Assembly: GCA_017548565.1 (NCBI GenBank)
Contig: JAFYZU010000015.1
Span: forward strand, 1-61,728
DNA from: Treponema sp.
GTDB taxonomy: Bacteria; Spirochaetota; Spirochaetia; Treponematales; Treponemataceae
DNA: 61,728 nucleotides
Direction: 5' to 3'
The notes beneath the pieces are model-generated. The model was given only the letters and a program-made list of their open reading frames with translations, ran no database searches and was not told where the DNA came from. The translations under genes and the position numbers were made by a program. Numbering within the stretch: the stretch's first letter is position 1; each line of letters opens with the position of its first letter. This document shows positions 1 through 9,202 of the stretch, piece by piece.

Positions 1-697
1 CCCTTACGGCTCGTTTTTTAACGGATTTCCGATTGTAGGCTGGTAGCTGCCGGCTTTTCTTTTAACTTAATCACAAATACAATAACTGCCATCTTTTGTT
101 TTGGTGCTCGCAGGATAAATCCTGCTCGGAGCCGTTTTCAAGGTAAATCCTAAAACGACCCTTACGGCTCGTTTTTTAACGGATTTCCGATTGTAGGCTG
201 GTAGCTGCCGGCTTTTCTTTTAACTTAATCACAAATATAATAACTGGCATTTTTCGTATTGGTGCTCGCGGAATTAATTCCGCTCGGAGCCGTTTTAAAG
301 GATAATCCTAAAACGAACCTTGCGGCTCGTTTTTTAACGGATTTCCTATTATCGGCTGGTAGCTGCCGGCTTTTCTTTTAACTTAATCACGAAAAAATAA
401 CTGGCATCTTTTGTTTTGATGCTCGCAGGATAAATCCTGCTCGGAGCCGTTTTCAAGGATAATCCTAAAACGAACCTTGCGGCTCTTTTTTTAACGGATT
501 TCCGATTGTAGGCTGGTAGATGCCGGCTTTTCTTTTAACTTAATCACAAATATAATAACTGGCATCTTTTGTTTTTGTACTCGCGGAATTAATTCCGCTC
601 GGAGCCGTTTTTATGGATAATCCTAAAACGACCCTTGCGGCTCGTTTTTTAACGGATTTCCGATTGTCGGCTGGTAGCTGCCGGCTTTTCTTTTAAC
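1..697. repeat. Tandem array of ~158-bp units (4 full + 1 partial)
   Basis: Units start at 1, 159, 317, 474 and 632; the last is cut off near 697 and the array may extend left of the window. Each unit holds three structured parts. One is a GC-rich hairpin (GGCTGGTAGCTGCCGGC) followed by T-rich DNA. The second is a 16-bp palindrome (110-125, 268-283, 425-440, 583-598). The third is a long stem in which GAGCCG near the unit end pairs with CGGCTC at the start of the next unit, followed by T5-T7 like an intrinsic terminator. The palindrome exists in two versions that alternate along the array, with paired changes keeping the arms complementary. The period is not a multiple of three and no ORF was seen. 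Function unknown. Confidence 0.93.
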
Positions 698-721
698 TGG
701 ATAATAATTACAATTTTTGTC

Positions 722-751
722 ATTGCCGGACTTGATCCGGCAATCTTTTTT
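722..751 (+). terminator. Hairpin of a dispersed palindrome family with T-run
   Basis: Nine-bp perfect stem ATTGCCGGA (722-730) / TCCGGCAAT (736-744), loop CTTGA, then C and T6. It looks like an intrinsic terminator on the plus strand, but no gene lies upstream except the repeat array. Related hairpins occur at 28507, 37575 and 39175, so it may be a copy of a dispersed repeat. Confidence 0.7.
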
Positions 752-801
752 ATAACTTTTATGCAGATGTATAAAATATCTGACTTTTCAAAAAATCAAT
801 G

Positions 802-830
802 TTTACAACATAAAATTTAAGGAATATAAT
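802..830 (+). promoter_or_regulatory. Sigma70-type promoter for the chemoreceptor
   Basis: TTTACA (802-807), 17-bp spacer, TATAAT (825-830). The predicted start is about 837, leaving a ~37-nt leader with GAGGT (863-867) before the ATG at 874. Confidence 0.7.
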
Positions 831-873
831 ATTCTTATTAATAGAATTATTTCTGTTTTGATGAGGTCTTGTT

Positions 874-2943
874 ATGAAGAAAGGTCATAGGTTTTTATCC
901 GCTTTTATCTCTTTTATAATTTTGATTGCGGCTGATTTACTGATTGTAGCTGTTATTGCAAGAAAATCGTTTGCATCTCAGATCAGGGATGAGATGAATC
1001 TTAATTCACAGTTACGTACACAGGAATTTGTTTCGAGTATGAATGAGCAGCTTACTCTTGTACGTCAGATGGTAAAAACTCCTTCGATTATTGCTTATAT
1101 GAAAAATCCTGATGATGAAGAACTTCAGGCAATTGCTTTTGATAATTTCCGTGCTTTTCAGAATTCTTTTTTAAGTAAATCTATTTTCTGGGTAAGTGAT
1201 ACAGATCATCGGTTCTGGAGCGACATGGCTTATTCTTATGTTGTTAATCCTGATAATCCTGATGAATACTGGTACAACATGACCTTAAAAGAAACTGAGG
1301 AATATAATTTTAATATCAATTATAATGATTCTCTCAAAAAAACAATGCTTTGGGTAAATGCCGTTGTGCGTGATTCTAAAGGTACACCGGTCGGAGTCGC
1401 AGGAACCGGTGTTCCGATTCAGGATTTTGTTGATTCAATGTACGAGGGTCTTGATAAGAAATTTACAATGTATCTTTTTAATGATGCAGATGAAGTTACC
1501 GGTTCATTTGACTCATCTATCATCAAGGATAAACCAAGCATTTATTCAATCTTCCCGGAATTAAAGAAGATGAATGCAAAAACTGATCAGATTATCTTTA
1601 CTCAGACACGAAACGGTGAATATCTTTTAGCACCGATGTCTCTTGTCAACTGGCACATGGTGATTTATACACCTTATACAATGAAGGATCTTATTACTCA
1701 TGCAATTCTTCCGTTTACAATCAGTCTTGGAATTATTTTTATATTAATCCTTCTTATAACTACCATTGTAAGTATCGTTTCTCAGATGACTCTTTTAAAA
1801 AATGCAATTGCCGAACTTTCGAGCGGTAATGCTGATTTGACTAAACGCGTTGTAGTTAAACGAAGAACGGTGTTTACTGTTTTTAAAGAGCTTGTTAATG
1901 AAGTAAATAATTTCATCATGAAATTTCAGTCAATCATCGGAACTGTAAAGGAATCGGAACGCAAGCTTAACAATGTCGGAAATGATATGTCGCTTTCTAT
2001 GGAAAATACTGCGAGTTCAATTTCTCAGATTATTGCAAATATAGAAAACGTTCATTCTCAGATTGACAGGCAGACTCAGAGCGTTCAGGAAACTGTCGGT
2101 GCTGTTGATGAAATAACAAATGATATTGTAAGTCTGGAAAGGATGATTCAGGAACAGTCTAACGGTGTTACAAGTGCGTCAAGTGCTGTAGAAGAGATGG
2201 TTGCAAATATCAGAAGCGTTAATTCTTCGGTCGATACAATGGCTTCATCGTTTACATCCCTTGAAGCAGAGGCACAGTCTGGTCAGCATAAACAGGAAGC
2301 TGTAAATGAAAAAATCAAGCAGATTGAAGAAAAATCAAAGGCACTTCAGGAAGCCAATACTGTAATTGCAAACATCGCCAGTCAGACAAACCTTCTTGCT
2401 ATGAATGCGGCAATTGAAGCGGCACATGCGGGTGAAGCAGGAAAGGGATTTGCCGTTGTAGCCGATGAAATCCGTAAGCTTTCTGAAACTTCATCTAAAC
2501 AGACTAAAAAAATCGTTGAACAGCTCGACAGTATTCAGGTTTCAATTAATGAAGTAGTTGCAGCTTCCGGTGAATCAAGCAAATCCTTTAATCTTGTTTC
2601 CGGAGAAATCATAAGGATTAATCAGATTGTTAAACAGATTAAACTTGCAATGGAAGAACAGAATGAAGGTTCAAAACAGGTAATGGAAACTTTACATACA
2701 ATGAATGCCAGTACAAGCGATGTAAAGAATGCCGCAACAAAGATGACTGCAGGAAACAGACTTATCCTTCAGAATATTACGGGACTTCAGTATTCAAGTG
2801 ATACGATGAAAAACAGTATGGAAGAAATGTCAACAGGTGCAAAACGAATAAATACTACAAGTTCCGAACTTTCTGATGTTTCTGTTAAAATGAAGAACTC
2901 GATTGATGAAATCGGCGGACAGATGGATCAGTTTACTGTATAA
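874..2943 (+). CDS. Methyl-accepting chemotaxis protein (dCache-type sensor)
   Basis: Membrane chemoreceptor that passes ligand signals to CheW/CheA and the flagellar motor. Visible layout: N-terminal membrane helix (about residues 7-29), a large extracytoplasmic region (30-275) of the size of a double-Cache sensor, second helix (276-303), HAMP-like linker (304-356), then a long cytoplasmic coiled coil. The conserved hairpin tip ([20 protein letters not shown]) lies near residues 505-525. 689 aa is normal for the family. ATG 874 has GAGGT seven bases upstream and its own promoter at 802-830. It appears monocistronic. The ligand cannot be told from sequence. Confidence 0.95.
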   Translation: MKKGHRFLSAFISFIILIAADLLIVAVIARKSFASQIRDEMNLNSQLRTQEFVSSMNEQLTLVRQMVKTPSIIAYMKNPDDEELQAIAFDNFRAFQNSFLSKSIFWVSDTDHRFWSDMAYSYVVNPDNPDEYWYNMTLKETEEYNFNINYNDSLKKTMLWVNAVVRDSKGTPVGVAGTGVPIQDFVDSMYEGLDKKFTMYLFNDADEVTGSFDSSIIKDKPSIYSIFPELKKMNAKTDQIIFTQTRNGEYLLAPMSLVNWHMVIYTPYTMKDLITHAILPFTISLGIIFILILLITTIVSIVSQMTLLKNAIAELSSGNADLTKRVVVKRRTVFTVFKELVNEVNNFIMKFQSIIGTVKESERKLNNVGNDMSLSMENTASSISQIIANIENVHSQIDRQTQSVQETVGAVDEITNDIVSLERMIQEQSNGVTSASSAVEEMVANIRSVNSSVDTMASSFTSLEAEAQSGQHKQEAVNEKIKQIEEKSKALQEANTVIANIASQTNLLAMNAAIEAAHAGEAGKGFAVVADEIRKLSETSSKQTKKIVEQLDSIQVSINEVVAASGESSKSFNLVSGEIIRINQIVKQIKLAMEEQNEGSKQVMETLHTMNASTSDVKNAATKMTAGNRLILQNITGLQYSSDTMKNSMEEMSTGAKRINTTSSELSDVSVKMKNSIDEIGGQMDQFTV

Positions 2944-3000
2944 AAAAATCGATTGAATATTGTTCATTTAATGCCGATATAATAATTATAAGGAACTATT

Positions 3001-4104
3001 TTGTTTATGAAGAAATTATTATCATCATTAATGCTGTTTTGTATTTTTTCAGCTGTTTTCGCGCAGAATAAATTGAACGACAAAAGTAATATTGCTTATC
3101 GTAATGCAAAAGGATATTTTGATTCGCAGGAATACGGAAAATGTCTTGAATATGCCGAAAATGCAATGACTTACCGCAAACAGCAGATTGAAAGTGAAAT
3201 AAAGATTCTTACTCGTTCTTTAAGTACAAGACAGCTTAAATCTGCCGGTGATAATATCGGAAAGGTCCTTGAAACATTAAAGGAACGTGGTGAACAAAAT
3301 TGTATAGATATCATCAATTCATATATTAAAAAATATGGTTCAAATAAATTCAATAATTCTATTGAAAAGTTATTGAATTTTATAAAGGAACAGGAAAGCT
3401 TCCCGGAGGCTCAGATTCTTATTGGAGATGTTTATAAAATTGAAGGTGAATATGATCTTGCAGAAGATTATTATTTTGATGCCTTGAAAAACTCCGAGGT
3501 TATGGACATTCCTGATCAGAAATATTCGGTTTTATATACACTTGCCGATATCAGCAGTCTTAAAAATGATAAGGAACAGATGGAAAAACGTCTTCTGAAT
3601 ATTACTGCTATTGCGGATCCTTCGAGAAACAAGCTTATCATGAAAAACATGCATCAGACTATCCGAAGAAATACAAATGAATATATGAACAAATTTTTTA
3701 TTATGTACCGTTCTTATGATTATTACAGCCTTGAAGCATACTGTAAACTTGCAGAATATTATCTTAGTATTGAACAGTATGAAAAAGCACTCGGTTATTG
3801 CGCACTTGCAGTAATTACAGGATTTTCAAAGGCATATAATATAATTGAAAAACGTAATCTTGCGTTTGAATATACAAATATACAGGATTTTCTTGAAGAA
3901 GTTCAGAATTATGATGATATAGTTTCATGGGGAAGTGAAAACAAAGTCTGGGAAAGCTTTAATCTTTTGTGCGAAATAAGCTTTAAGATGGGCTACAATG
4001 TTTTTGCCAAAGATTTACTTATTGTTCTTTCAAAATCATCACCTGAAAAATACTGGCAGCAGAGTGCCGTTCTTAAGCTTGATACCCTTGACGGTGTAAA
4101 ATAA
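3001..4104 (+). CDS. Secreted TPR-repeat protein, function unknown
   Basis: Exported protein of about 365 aa. The N-terminus (MKKLLSSLMLFCIFSAVFA then Q) is a signal peptide with an Ala-X-Ala-like cleavage site. The rest is helical with tetratricopeptide-like stretches, for example around residues 30-60, 130-165 and 240-270 (AEYYLSIEQYEKALGYCALA). TPR arrays usually mediate protein contacts in the periplasm. Start is ambiguous: AGGA (2991-2994) is 6 nt from TTG 3001 and 12 nt from ATG 3007, which begins the signal peptide. Its stop codon abuts that of the convergent gene at 4105 with no spacer. No specific function recognised. Confidence 0.8.
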   Translation: MFMKKLLSSLMLFCIFSAVFAQNKLNDKSNIAYRNAKGYFDSQEYGKCLEYAENAMTYRKQQIESEIKILTRSLSTRQLKSAGDNIGKVLETLKERGEQNCIDIINSYIKKYGSNKFNNSIEKLLNFIKEQESFPEAQILIGDVYKIEGEYDLAEDYYFDALKNSEVMDIPDQKYSVLYTLADISSLKNDKEQMEKRLLNITAIADPSRNKLIMKNMHQTIRRNTNEYMNKFFIMYRSYDYYSLEAYCKLAEYYLSIEQYEKALGYCALAVITGFSKAYNIIEKRNLAFEYTNIQDFLEEVQNYDDIVSWGSENKVWESFNLLCEISFKMGYNVFAKDLLIVLSKSSPEKYWQQSAVLKLDTLDGVK

Positions 4105-5718
4105 CTAGTAATGAAGTCCGACTCCGAACGTTATTTCATATTTTGAGATTTTTGTATTTCGCCAATCCTCGTTCAGCGAATCAAAGAATTTTCTTCCGAT
4201 ATCATATCCGAAGCTTAATCTTACTGTAATTCCTTTCCATTTGAGCGGATAAACAAGACATTCAAGTCCTGCCGAATAAAATCCATCCTGGAGACTGAAC
4301 CATTTTTGTGTAGCCTTATTGTATGTAAGTGCCATATCTATAAATGGAGATAACTGCAGGCTGAAATCAAAAATTTTGAACTTACTTGTCGTAAAAATAT
4401 TGAAAGGAAAGTCAATGTTCCAGATGATTGCGGCAGGAACAGTACATGCTTTTCCGAAATTCGGATCCTTATAATACTGATTATCTCTTATACCGCGTAA
4501 TCTGCTTCCGATAGCTTTACCGTCATTTTTAAAGAATTCATTCTGATAATCATTTAAATAAAAAAATGTATAAAAATCTGTACATAATCCCATTGCATTA
4601 AAGAAATTCCTTTCTCCAAACGGAAGATGCTTGTAGGCTTTTATTTCTGAAGAAATGAACGGGTACCATAACTGACGCTGGAAATTATATTTAAATGTAT
4701 TCTGTAAATCAGCATAAAAACCTGTCCTGAACTGGTCATGCCAGTTTATTCGTTTTCCGACAAGTGTATGTCCAAGAGTAATTGAAGGGCCTGATAAATC
4801 GGTATTTAATTCATTGATTCCGTCCTTATCCCAGTTATATGAAAAATCGATGTATGGTGTGTAGATAAGAGGTCCGAAATCCTTTATTTCAACAAGTGTT
4901 ATCGGTACTGAAAAAAGAAATTCTTCGATAAAGTAGGTTGCATCTCCGTATGGTTTATAATCAAGGTCATTTACAGAGTACTGATAGAATCCGAATTTAT
5001 AGGCAAGTCTTTTCTGAAGTGTAAATTCAAGTCCTGTTTTTGCATTCCATTCCGGAATCTTATCACCGAATGTATAATCGATTGAATAATCATTAATCCA
5101 GGTACCGTCAAAAATACCGGCTTCAAAAGGGTAGTCATAGACAAAATTCAATCCCAGTTTAACGTCCGGTTTGTCGCTTTCAGACTGCTGTTCAAGTGAA
5201 AAATTCAAATCACTCGACATTTCATTAAGGGTTCCGAGAAAATTCGTATCCTTTGCCTTTAATTTGATTTCTGTTCCGGAATTGGAATTATATTTCGGAT
5301 AAGGAACTACAAGAAGATGGAAGGAATCTTTTAAATCAACTTTAATTTCTACAAGGTTGATTATATATTTTCCTTCTTCGTTCGGAATTATCTGTACATA
5401 TTTTCCGTTTATTTCAAATGTACCGTCACTCATTTCAAACGGTTTAATTTCATAAGTTATATTGATTGTATCAAAGGCGCGAAGGCTTTCAAGCTTAAGT
5501 TTATAATCTGCAATGTAAGCTTTTACATCTTCTTCTGATGAGAATAATTTATTTTTATTAACAGGCAGCTTCTGGTCAATTGCATATTCCTTGGTTTTAG
5601 ACATTATTTTCCAGTCACTTCCGTTGATATTGTATTCTACATTCTTGATTTTATAAACTTGTGCAGATAAAGCAGAAAATGTCATTAAAAATGCAAAAAT
5701 AAAGACAAACTTTTTCAT
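4105..5718 (-). CDS. Predicted outer-membrane beta-barrel protein
   Basis: Signal peptide MKKFVFIFAFLMTFSALSAQ, then a ~110-residue mixed N-terminal region and a long stretch of alternating polar/aromatic residues rich in Tyr, Phe, Asp and Asn (about residues 160-537). The protein ends in an aromatic residue (GVGLHY), as outer-membrane barrels do. The family was not recognised. It starts 16 nt downstream of wbaP on the same strand, with CGGAG before the ATG, so the two are probably cotranscribed and it may serve envelope polysaccharide biology. That role is inference from position only. Confidence 0.75.
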   Translation of the reverse strand: MKKFVFIFAFLMTFSALSAQVYKIKNVEYNINGSDWKIMSKTKEYAIDQKLPVNKNKLFSSEEDVKAYIADYKLKLESLRAFDTINITYEIKPFEMSDGTFEINGKYVQIIPNEEGKYIINLVEIKVDLKDSFHLLVVPYPKYNSNSGTEIKLKAKDTNFLGTLNEMSSDLNFSLEQQSESDKPDVKLGLNFVYDYPFEAGIFDGTWINDYSIDYTFGDKIPEWNAKTGLEFTLQKRLAYKFGFYQYSVNDLDYKPYGDATYFIEEFLFSVPITLVEIKDFGPLIYTPYIDFSYNWDKDGINELNTDLSGPSITLGHTLVGKRINWHDQFRTGFYADLQNTFKYNFQRQLWYPFISSEIKAYKHLPFGERNFFNAMGLCTDFYTFFYLNDYQNEFFKNDGKAIGSRLRGIRDNQYYKDPNFGKACTVPAAIIWNIDFPFNIFTTSKFKIFDFSLQLSPFIDMALTYNKATQKWFSLQDGFYSAGLECLVYPLKWKGITVRLSFGYDIGRKFFDSLNEDWRNTKISKYEITFGVGLHY

Positions 5719-5734
5719 GTTGTTAAACTCCGGA

Positions 5735-7198
5735 TTAATATGCGCCTTTTCGTGAAATAACTATCCATACTGTTTTGATTAAAATCCAGATGTCAAGCCA
5801 TATAGACCAGTTCTGGATATAATAAATATCATACTGGATTCTTTCATCATAACTTGAATCAGACCTTCCCGATATCTGCCACATGCCCGAAAGTCCTGGT
5901 AATACAGAAAGTACATAATCCTTATGAATGTTATATAATTCTGTTTCTTCTTTTGTGACAGGACGCGGACCTATAAAACTCATCTGTCCTGCAAGAATAT
6001 TCAGAAGCTGTGGAAGTTCATCGAGGCTTGTCTTTCGTAAAAATTTACCGAATTTCGTAATGCGCGGATCATCCTGGAATTTATGTTCTTTTTTCCATTC
6101 TGCCGCACGTACTGGATCTGTTTTGAGAATCTGTTCAAGCATCTGTTCTGAATTAATATTCATGGAACGGAATTTCCAGCATTTGAATTCCTTGCCGTTT
6201 TTACCGATTCTTTTATGACCGTAGAAAACCGGACCTTTAGATGTAAGTTTAACGAGGAGTGAAAGAATCAGGAATACGGGAATTAATAACGGTAAAAAAA
6301 TGATTATCAGAGAAATATCGCATACCCGTTTAATTAAATGATTCGTTTTAAAAGTAAGGTTATGAGTCGAAGCAAAACCGATAATTCCTGCAATATCTTT
6401 AATATGCTGCGTGCTTGTAAACGATGTTTTTGACGTAGGGATAGAAATTGTATAACGGTAATTGTTCATTATTTCATTTATATCACCCTTATACTGACAG
6501 AAAATTGCATTCTTAATTTTTATTGAGTGAATGACTTCTTCTATATTCTGTTTGTTTTTTGGTATTACAGGAATTCCTTTATATTCACTTTCTGTTTTAA
6601 TTCCTGAATCTATTATTATTGCAGGATTATATCCAAGATATTTATTATTGATTAATTTATCTACGACTTCATTCGCACTTCCGTTTGTACTGTAGATTAC
6701 GCACGGAACACCGAACCATTTATATTTACAGACTATTGTTTTTGCAATTTCACGGCAGGCTGGAAGCAGGAAAGTACAGAAAAACAATGCAATTGCAAAA
6801 GCGATGCAGATCTGAAGGTTCTGATTACCTCTTAAGAAAAATTTTGAAAAACGGAAATTATTATAGTTTGAAAGAATTACACTTAAAATGATTGCCGTAA
6901 ATCCGAAAAATGTTCCGAAAAAATATTTCCTTACTTCTTCAGCAGGAGGAATCATGATTCCGGGATATAAACTGAAGGTCGCAAATAAAGTCATAATACC
7001 CGGCACAAAAACACAGTAGTTAATGAACGATTTAAAATTGATGTTATTTCTTGCAAATAAGTTTACAAGAAAGAAACCGAGAGCAATGCAGAAAATTATT
7101 ATTATGACATCGATTATGAACAGAAAAAAACCGGTAAAAAAGGAACTTGTATGAGGATATTTTGTCTGTAGATATTTCTTGTAGTCTTCTTTGTCCAT
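5735..7198 (-). CDS. wbaP: Undecaprenyl-phosphate sugar phosphotransferase (WbaP type)
   Basis: Polyisoprenyl-phosphate hexose-1-phosphate transferase that loads the first sugar (often Gal-1-P) onto undecaprenyl phosphate to start O-antigen, capsule or exopolysaccharide synthesis. The N-terminal ~150 residues hold several membrane helices, followed by a soluble linker. The C-terminal catalytic part (about 288-487) has the reentrant helix after KRVCD, the KFRSM motif, TSLDELPQLLN, MSFIGPRPV and PGLSGMWQISGRS, and ends in RGAY as WbaP proteins do. 487 aa is typical. It diverges from the Wzi-like genes at 7340. The sugar donor is not readable. Only a weak Shine-Dalgarno is seen before ATG 7198. 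Confidence 0.9.
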   Translation of the reverse strand: MDKEDYKKYLQTKYPHTSSFFTGFFLFIIDVIIIIFCIALGFFLVNLFARNNINFKSFINYCVFVPGIMTLFATFSLYPGIMIPPAEEVRKYFFGTFFGFTAIILSVILSNYNNFRFSKFFLRGNQNLQICIAFAIALFFCTFLLPACREIAKTIVCKYKWFGVPCVIYSTNGSANEVVDKLINNKYLGYNPAIIIDSGIKTESEYKGIPVIPKNKQNIEEVIHSIKIKNAIFCQYKGDINEIMNNYRYTISIPTSKTSFTSTQHIKDIAGIIGFASTHNLTFKTNHLIKRVCDISLIIIFLPLLIPVFLILSLLVKLTSKGPVFYGHKRIGKNGKEFKCWKFRSMNINSEQMLEQILKTDPVRAAEWKKEHKFQDDPRITKFGKFLRKTSLDELPQLLNILAGQMSFIGPRPVTKEETELYNIHKDYVLSVLPGLSGMWQISGRSDSSYDERIQYDIYYIQNWSIWLDIWILIKTVWIVISRKGAY

Positions 7199-7267
7199 TC
7201 AAGTAACTCTTAACTTTTCATATATTATATTACAGAATTGGTTAATTTTCAATATACAATAAATATT

Positions 7268-7292
7268 AATAGTATAGAAAAATTATACTATT
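7268..7292. repeat. Inverted repeat in a divergent intergenic region
   Basis: Nine-bp perfect arms AATAGTATA (7268-7276) and TATACTATT (7284-7292), loop GAAAAAT, followed by T's. It lies between wbaP (minus) and the Wzi-like gene (plus), so it could be an operator or a leader hairpin. No regulator is identified. Confidence 0.5.
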
Positions 7293-7339
7293 TTTGATAA
7301 ACTACCATTCATAATAAAAAAAATATGGGAGATTATTTT

Positions 7340-9184
7340 ATGAAACAATTCAAAAAAAGTTTATCGATCGTTTTATTTACAATGCTTTTAAGTTTTCTTG
7401 GAGCACAAACTTATAGTTCACAGCAGATGCTTCCTCCTGGTCACTGGATTTATGACAGCCTTTTTACACTTGAAATGGAAAATTCAACGGCCAGCTTTCT
7501 TGATGAAGCACCTTTACCGATAAGTGAACTGAAGCTTTATTTCAGTAAAATTGATTATGAAAAGCTTTCTGATTCCGGAAAAGCCCTGTATAAAAAAGTA
7601 GAGGAATTTTTCGAAAAAAAGAATTTTACGCTTGAACTTTTTAAACCTGTAAAACTTGGCTTTAATCTTATTACGGATCCTGTGTTAATGTATAAATCTA
7701 ATGATGAAATTCCATGGTCTTTTTCGAACGATTATACGGGACATAAAACCACTCATTACTATAAAGATGATAACGGAACCCCCGATGATTCTTCTGATGA
7801 TATTGTAAAAAAAGAAAAGGTTGACAGTGTATATGTATCTTCCTCTTCGTATGAATGGAATCCTTTGACAAGAAAAATACTTACAGCGCCTCTTTATCTT
7901 GATTTTGGTGATTATGCGATCATTGAAACAGATCTTTGTCTTGGAAAAAACATTATTGCAATGAGCCGTAATGATAACTGGACTAATCTTATTTATAAAA
8001 AAAATGATTTTGACTTTTTATGGCCGACTTACGCATATTTCAGCACAGGATATCTTTTTAACAATGGATTGGGAATAAATCTTCATGTAGGACGCGAAGG
8101 ACTTGAAATGGGTAAAACGCTTACCGGAAGCATTGTCTATAACAAAACCTTTCAGACTGATGCCTTTGTACAGCTCAATCTTTATTCACCGAAATTCAAA
8201 TATTCAATGGATGTAATTGAGATAAACAATAAAAAAAATCTTTATCTTCATAATCTTGAATTCATTCCATTTAAGTGGATAAAGCTTTCGGTTACCGAAG
8301 GAACAATGATTAATGGTCCTTTTGAATTGAGATATCTTAATCCACTTATGATCATGCATTCTTACGGCTCATGGAATCAGTATAATAATGATACGGAAGA
8401 ACAGTATTATCATGAAGGTCATTGCTGTGCATATTTTGGAGTACGCTTTGATATTATTCCGGTAAAAAATCTGCGCATTTACGGTTTATATGCAATGACA
8501 GAAGCGCAGCCAAAAGCAGAACTTCATGGTCCTTACGGAAGACGTCTTCCAGATGGAATAGGTTTTCAGGGAGGAATTGATTACAAGCTTCCTGTTAAAT
8601 CCGGCGGTTATCTTGATTTTGCAATTGAAGGAGTCTATACAACTCCATATCTTTATGTAAAACAAAGCGGTGACTGGTCTTTATATTCAGAACGTCATAA
8701 TATGCTTACCGGTTTTGCAACTCCAATCTGTTCATGGATAGGTTCTCCGTTTGGTCCTGACTGTGCGGCCGGAAAGATTAAAGTTTCGTACAATAACAAT
8801 AATAAATGGTCAATAGATTTATCTTATCTTTTTGCTGCTCATGGTGAAAATAATTTCGGTATGTTCTCTCAGAAAACAAAAGTTGATTCAGATGGTGACG
8901 GCATCGATGATTTTGATATTTCTTCACATTATCCTTCTGCGTTATACGAGCTTGGGCTAATAGATCAGGAAGAAGCTGAAAAGCTTGCACGTTCATGGGC
9001 ATTAACAGGAACAATTCAGTACACTAATCAGATTTCTCTGGGCGGAAAATATCAGATCAATAAAAACTGCTCGCTTGATGCAAATCTTACTTATTCGTTT
9101 ATCTTTAACAATAAAAATGTTGAAGATAATTTTGGCCAGGGATTTCAGGCTGGAATAGCTTTTGAATATAGATTATTTGAATAG
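7340..9184 (+). CDS. Wzi-like capsule-assembly outer-membrane protein (copy 1)
   Basis: Predicted outer-membrane beta-barrel resembling the Wzi family, which anchors surface polysaccharide. Signal peptide MKQFKKSLSIVLFTMLLSFLGAQ is followed by a PPGHWIYDSL segment and strongly alternating barrel-like sequence, ending in aromatic-rich EYRLFE. A core segment FELRYLNPLMIMHSYGSWNQ matches in spacing the segment FELGYLFPLVDCVMYQNSLG of the next gene, so the two are distant paralogues. ATG 7340 is chosen over 7325 because GGGAGA (7327-7332) sits 7 nt before it and the signal peptide starts there. The 12-18 nt gap to the next gene suggests an operon. Family call is from pattern memory, not a search. 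Confidence 0.72.
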   Translation: MKQFKKSLSIVLFTMLLSFLGAQTYSSQQMLPPGHWIYDSLFTLEMENSTASFLDEAPLPISELKLYFSKIDYEKLSDSGKALYKKVEEFFEKKNFTLELFKPVKLGFNLITDPVLMYKSNDEIPWSFSNDYTGHKTTHYYKDDNGTPDDSSDDIVKKEKVDSVYVSSSSYEWNPLTRKILTAPLYLDFGDYAIIETDLCLGKNIIAMSRNDNWTNLIYKKNDFDFLWPTYAYFSTGYLFNNGLGINLHVGREGLEMGKTLTGSIVYNKTFQTDAFVQLNLYSPKFKYSMDVIEINNKKNLYLHNLEFIPFKWIKLSVTEGTMINGPFELRYLNPLMIMHSYGSWNQYNNDTEEQYYHEGHCCAYFGVRFDIIPVKNLRIYGLYAMTEAQPKAELHGPYGRRLPDGIGFQGGIDYKLPVKSGGYLDFAIEGVYTTPYLYVKQSGDWSLYSERHNMLTGFATPICSWIGSPFGPDCAAGKIKVSYNNNNKWSIDLSYLFAAHGENNFGMFSQKTKVDSDGDGIDDFDISSHYPSALYELGLIDQEEAEKLARSWALTGTIQYTNQISLGGKYQINKNCSLDANLTYSFIFNNKNVEDNFGQGFQAGIAFEYRLFE

Positions 9185-9202
9185 AATTTTAAGGGGATGA
9201 TT

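Noticed and set aside
1-697. CRISPR array
   Set aside because: The whole 158-bp unit repeats; there are no short repeats with unique spacers and no cas genes.
1-873. Replication origin suggested by repeats near the window start
   Set aside because: No DnaA boxes, dnaA/dnaN genes or AT-rich unwinding element were recognised.
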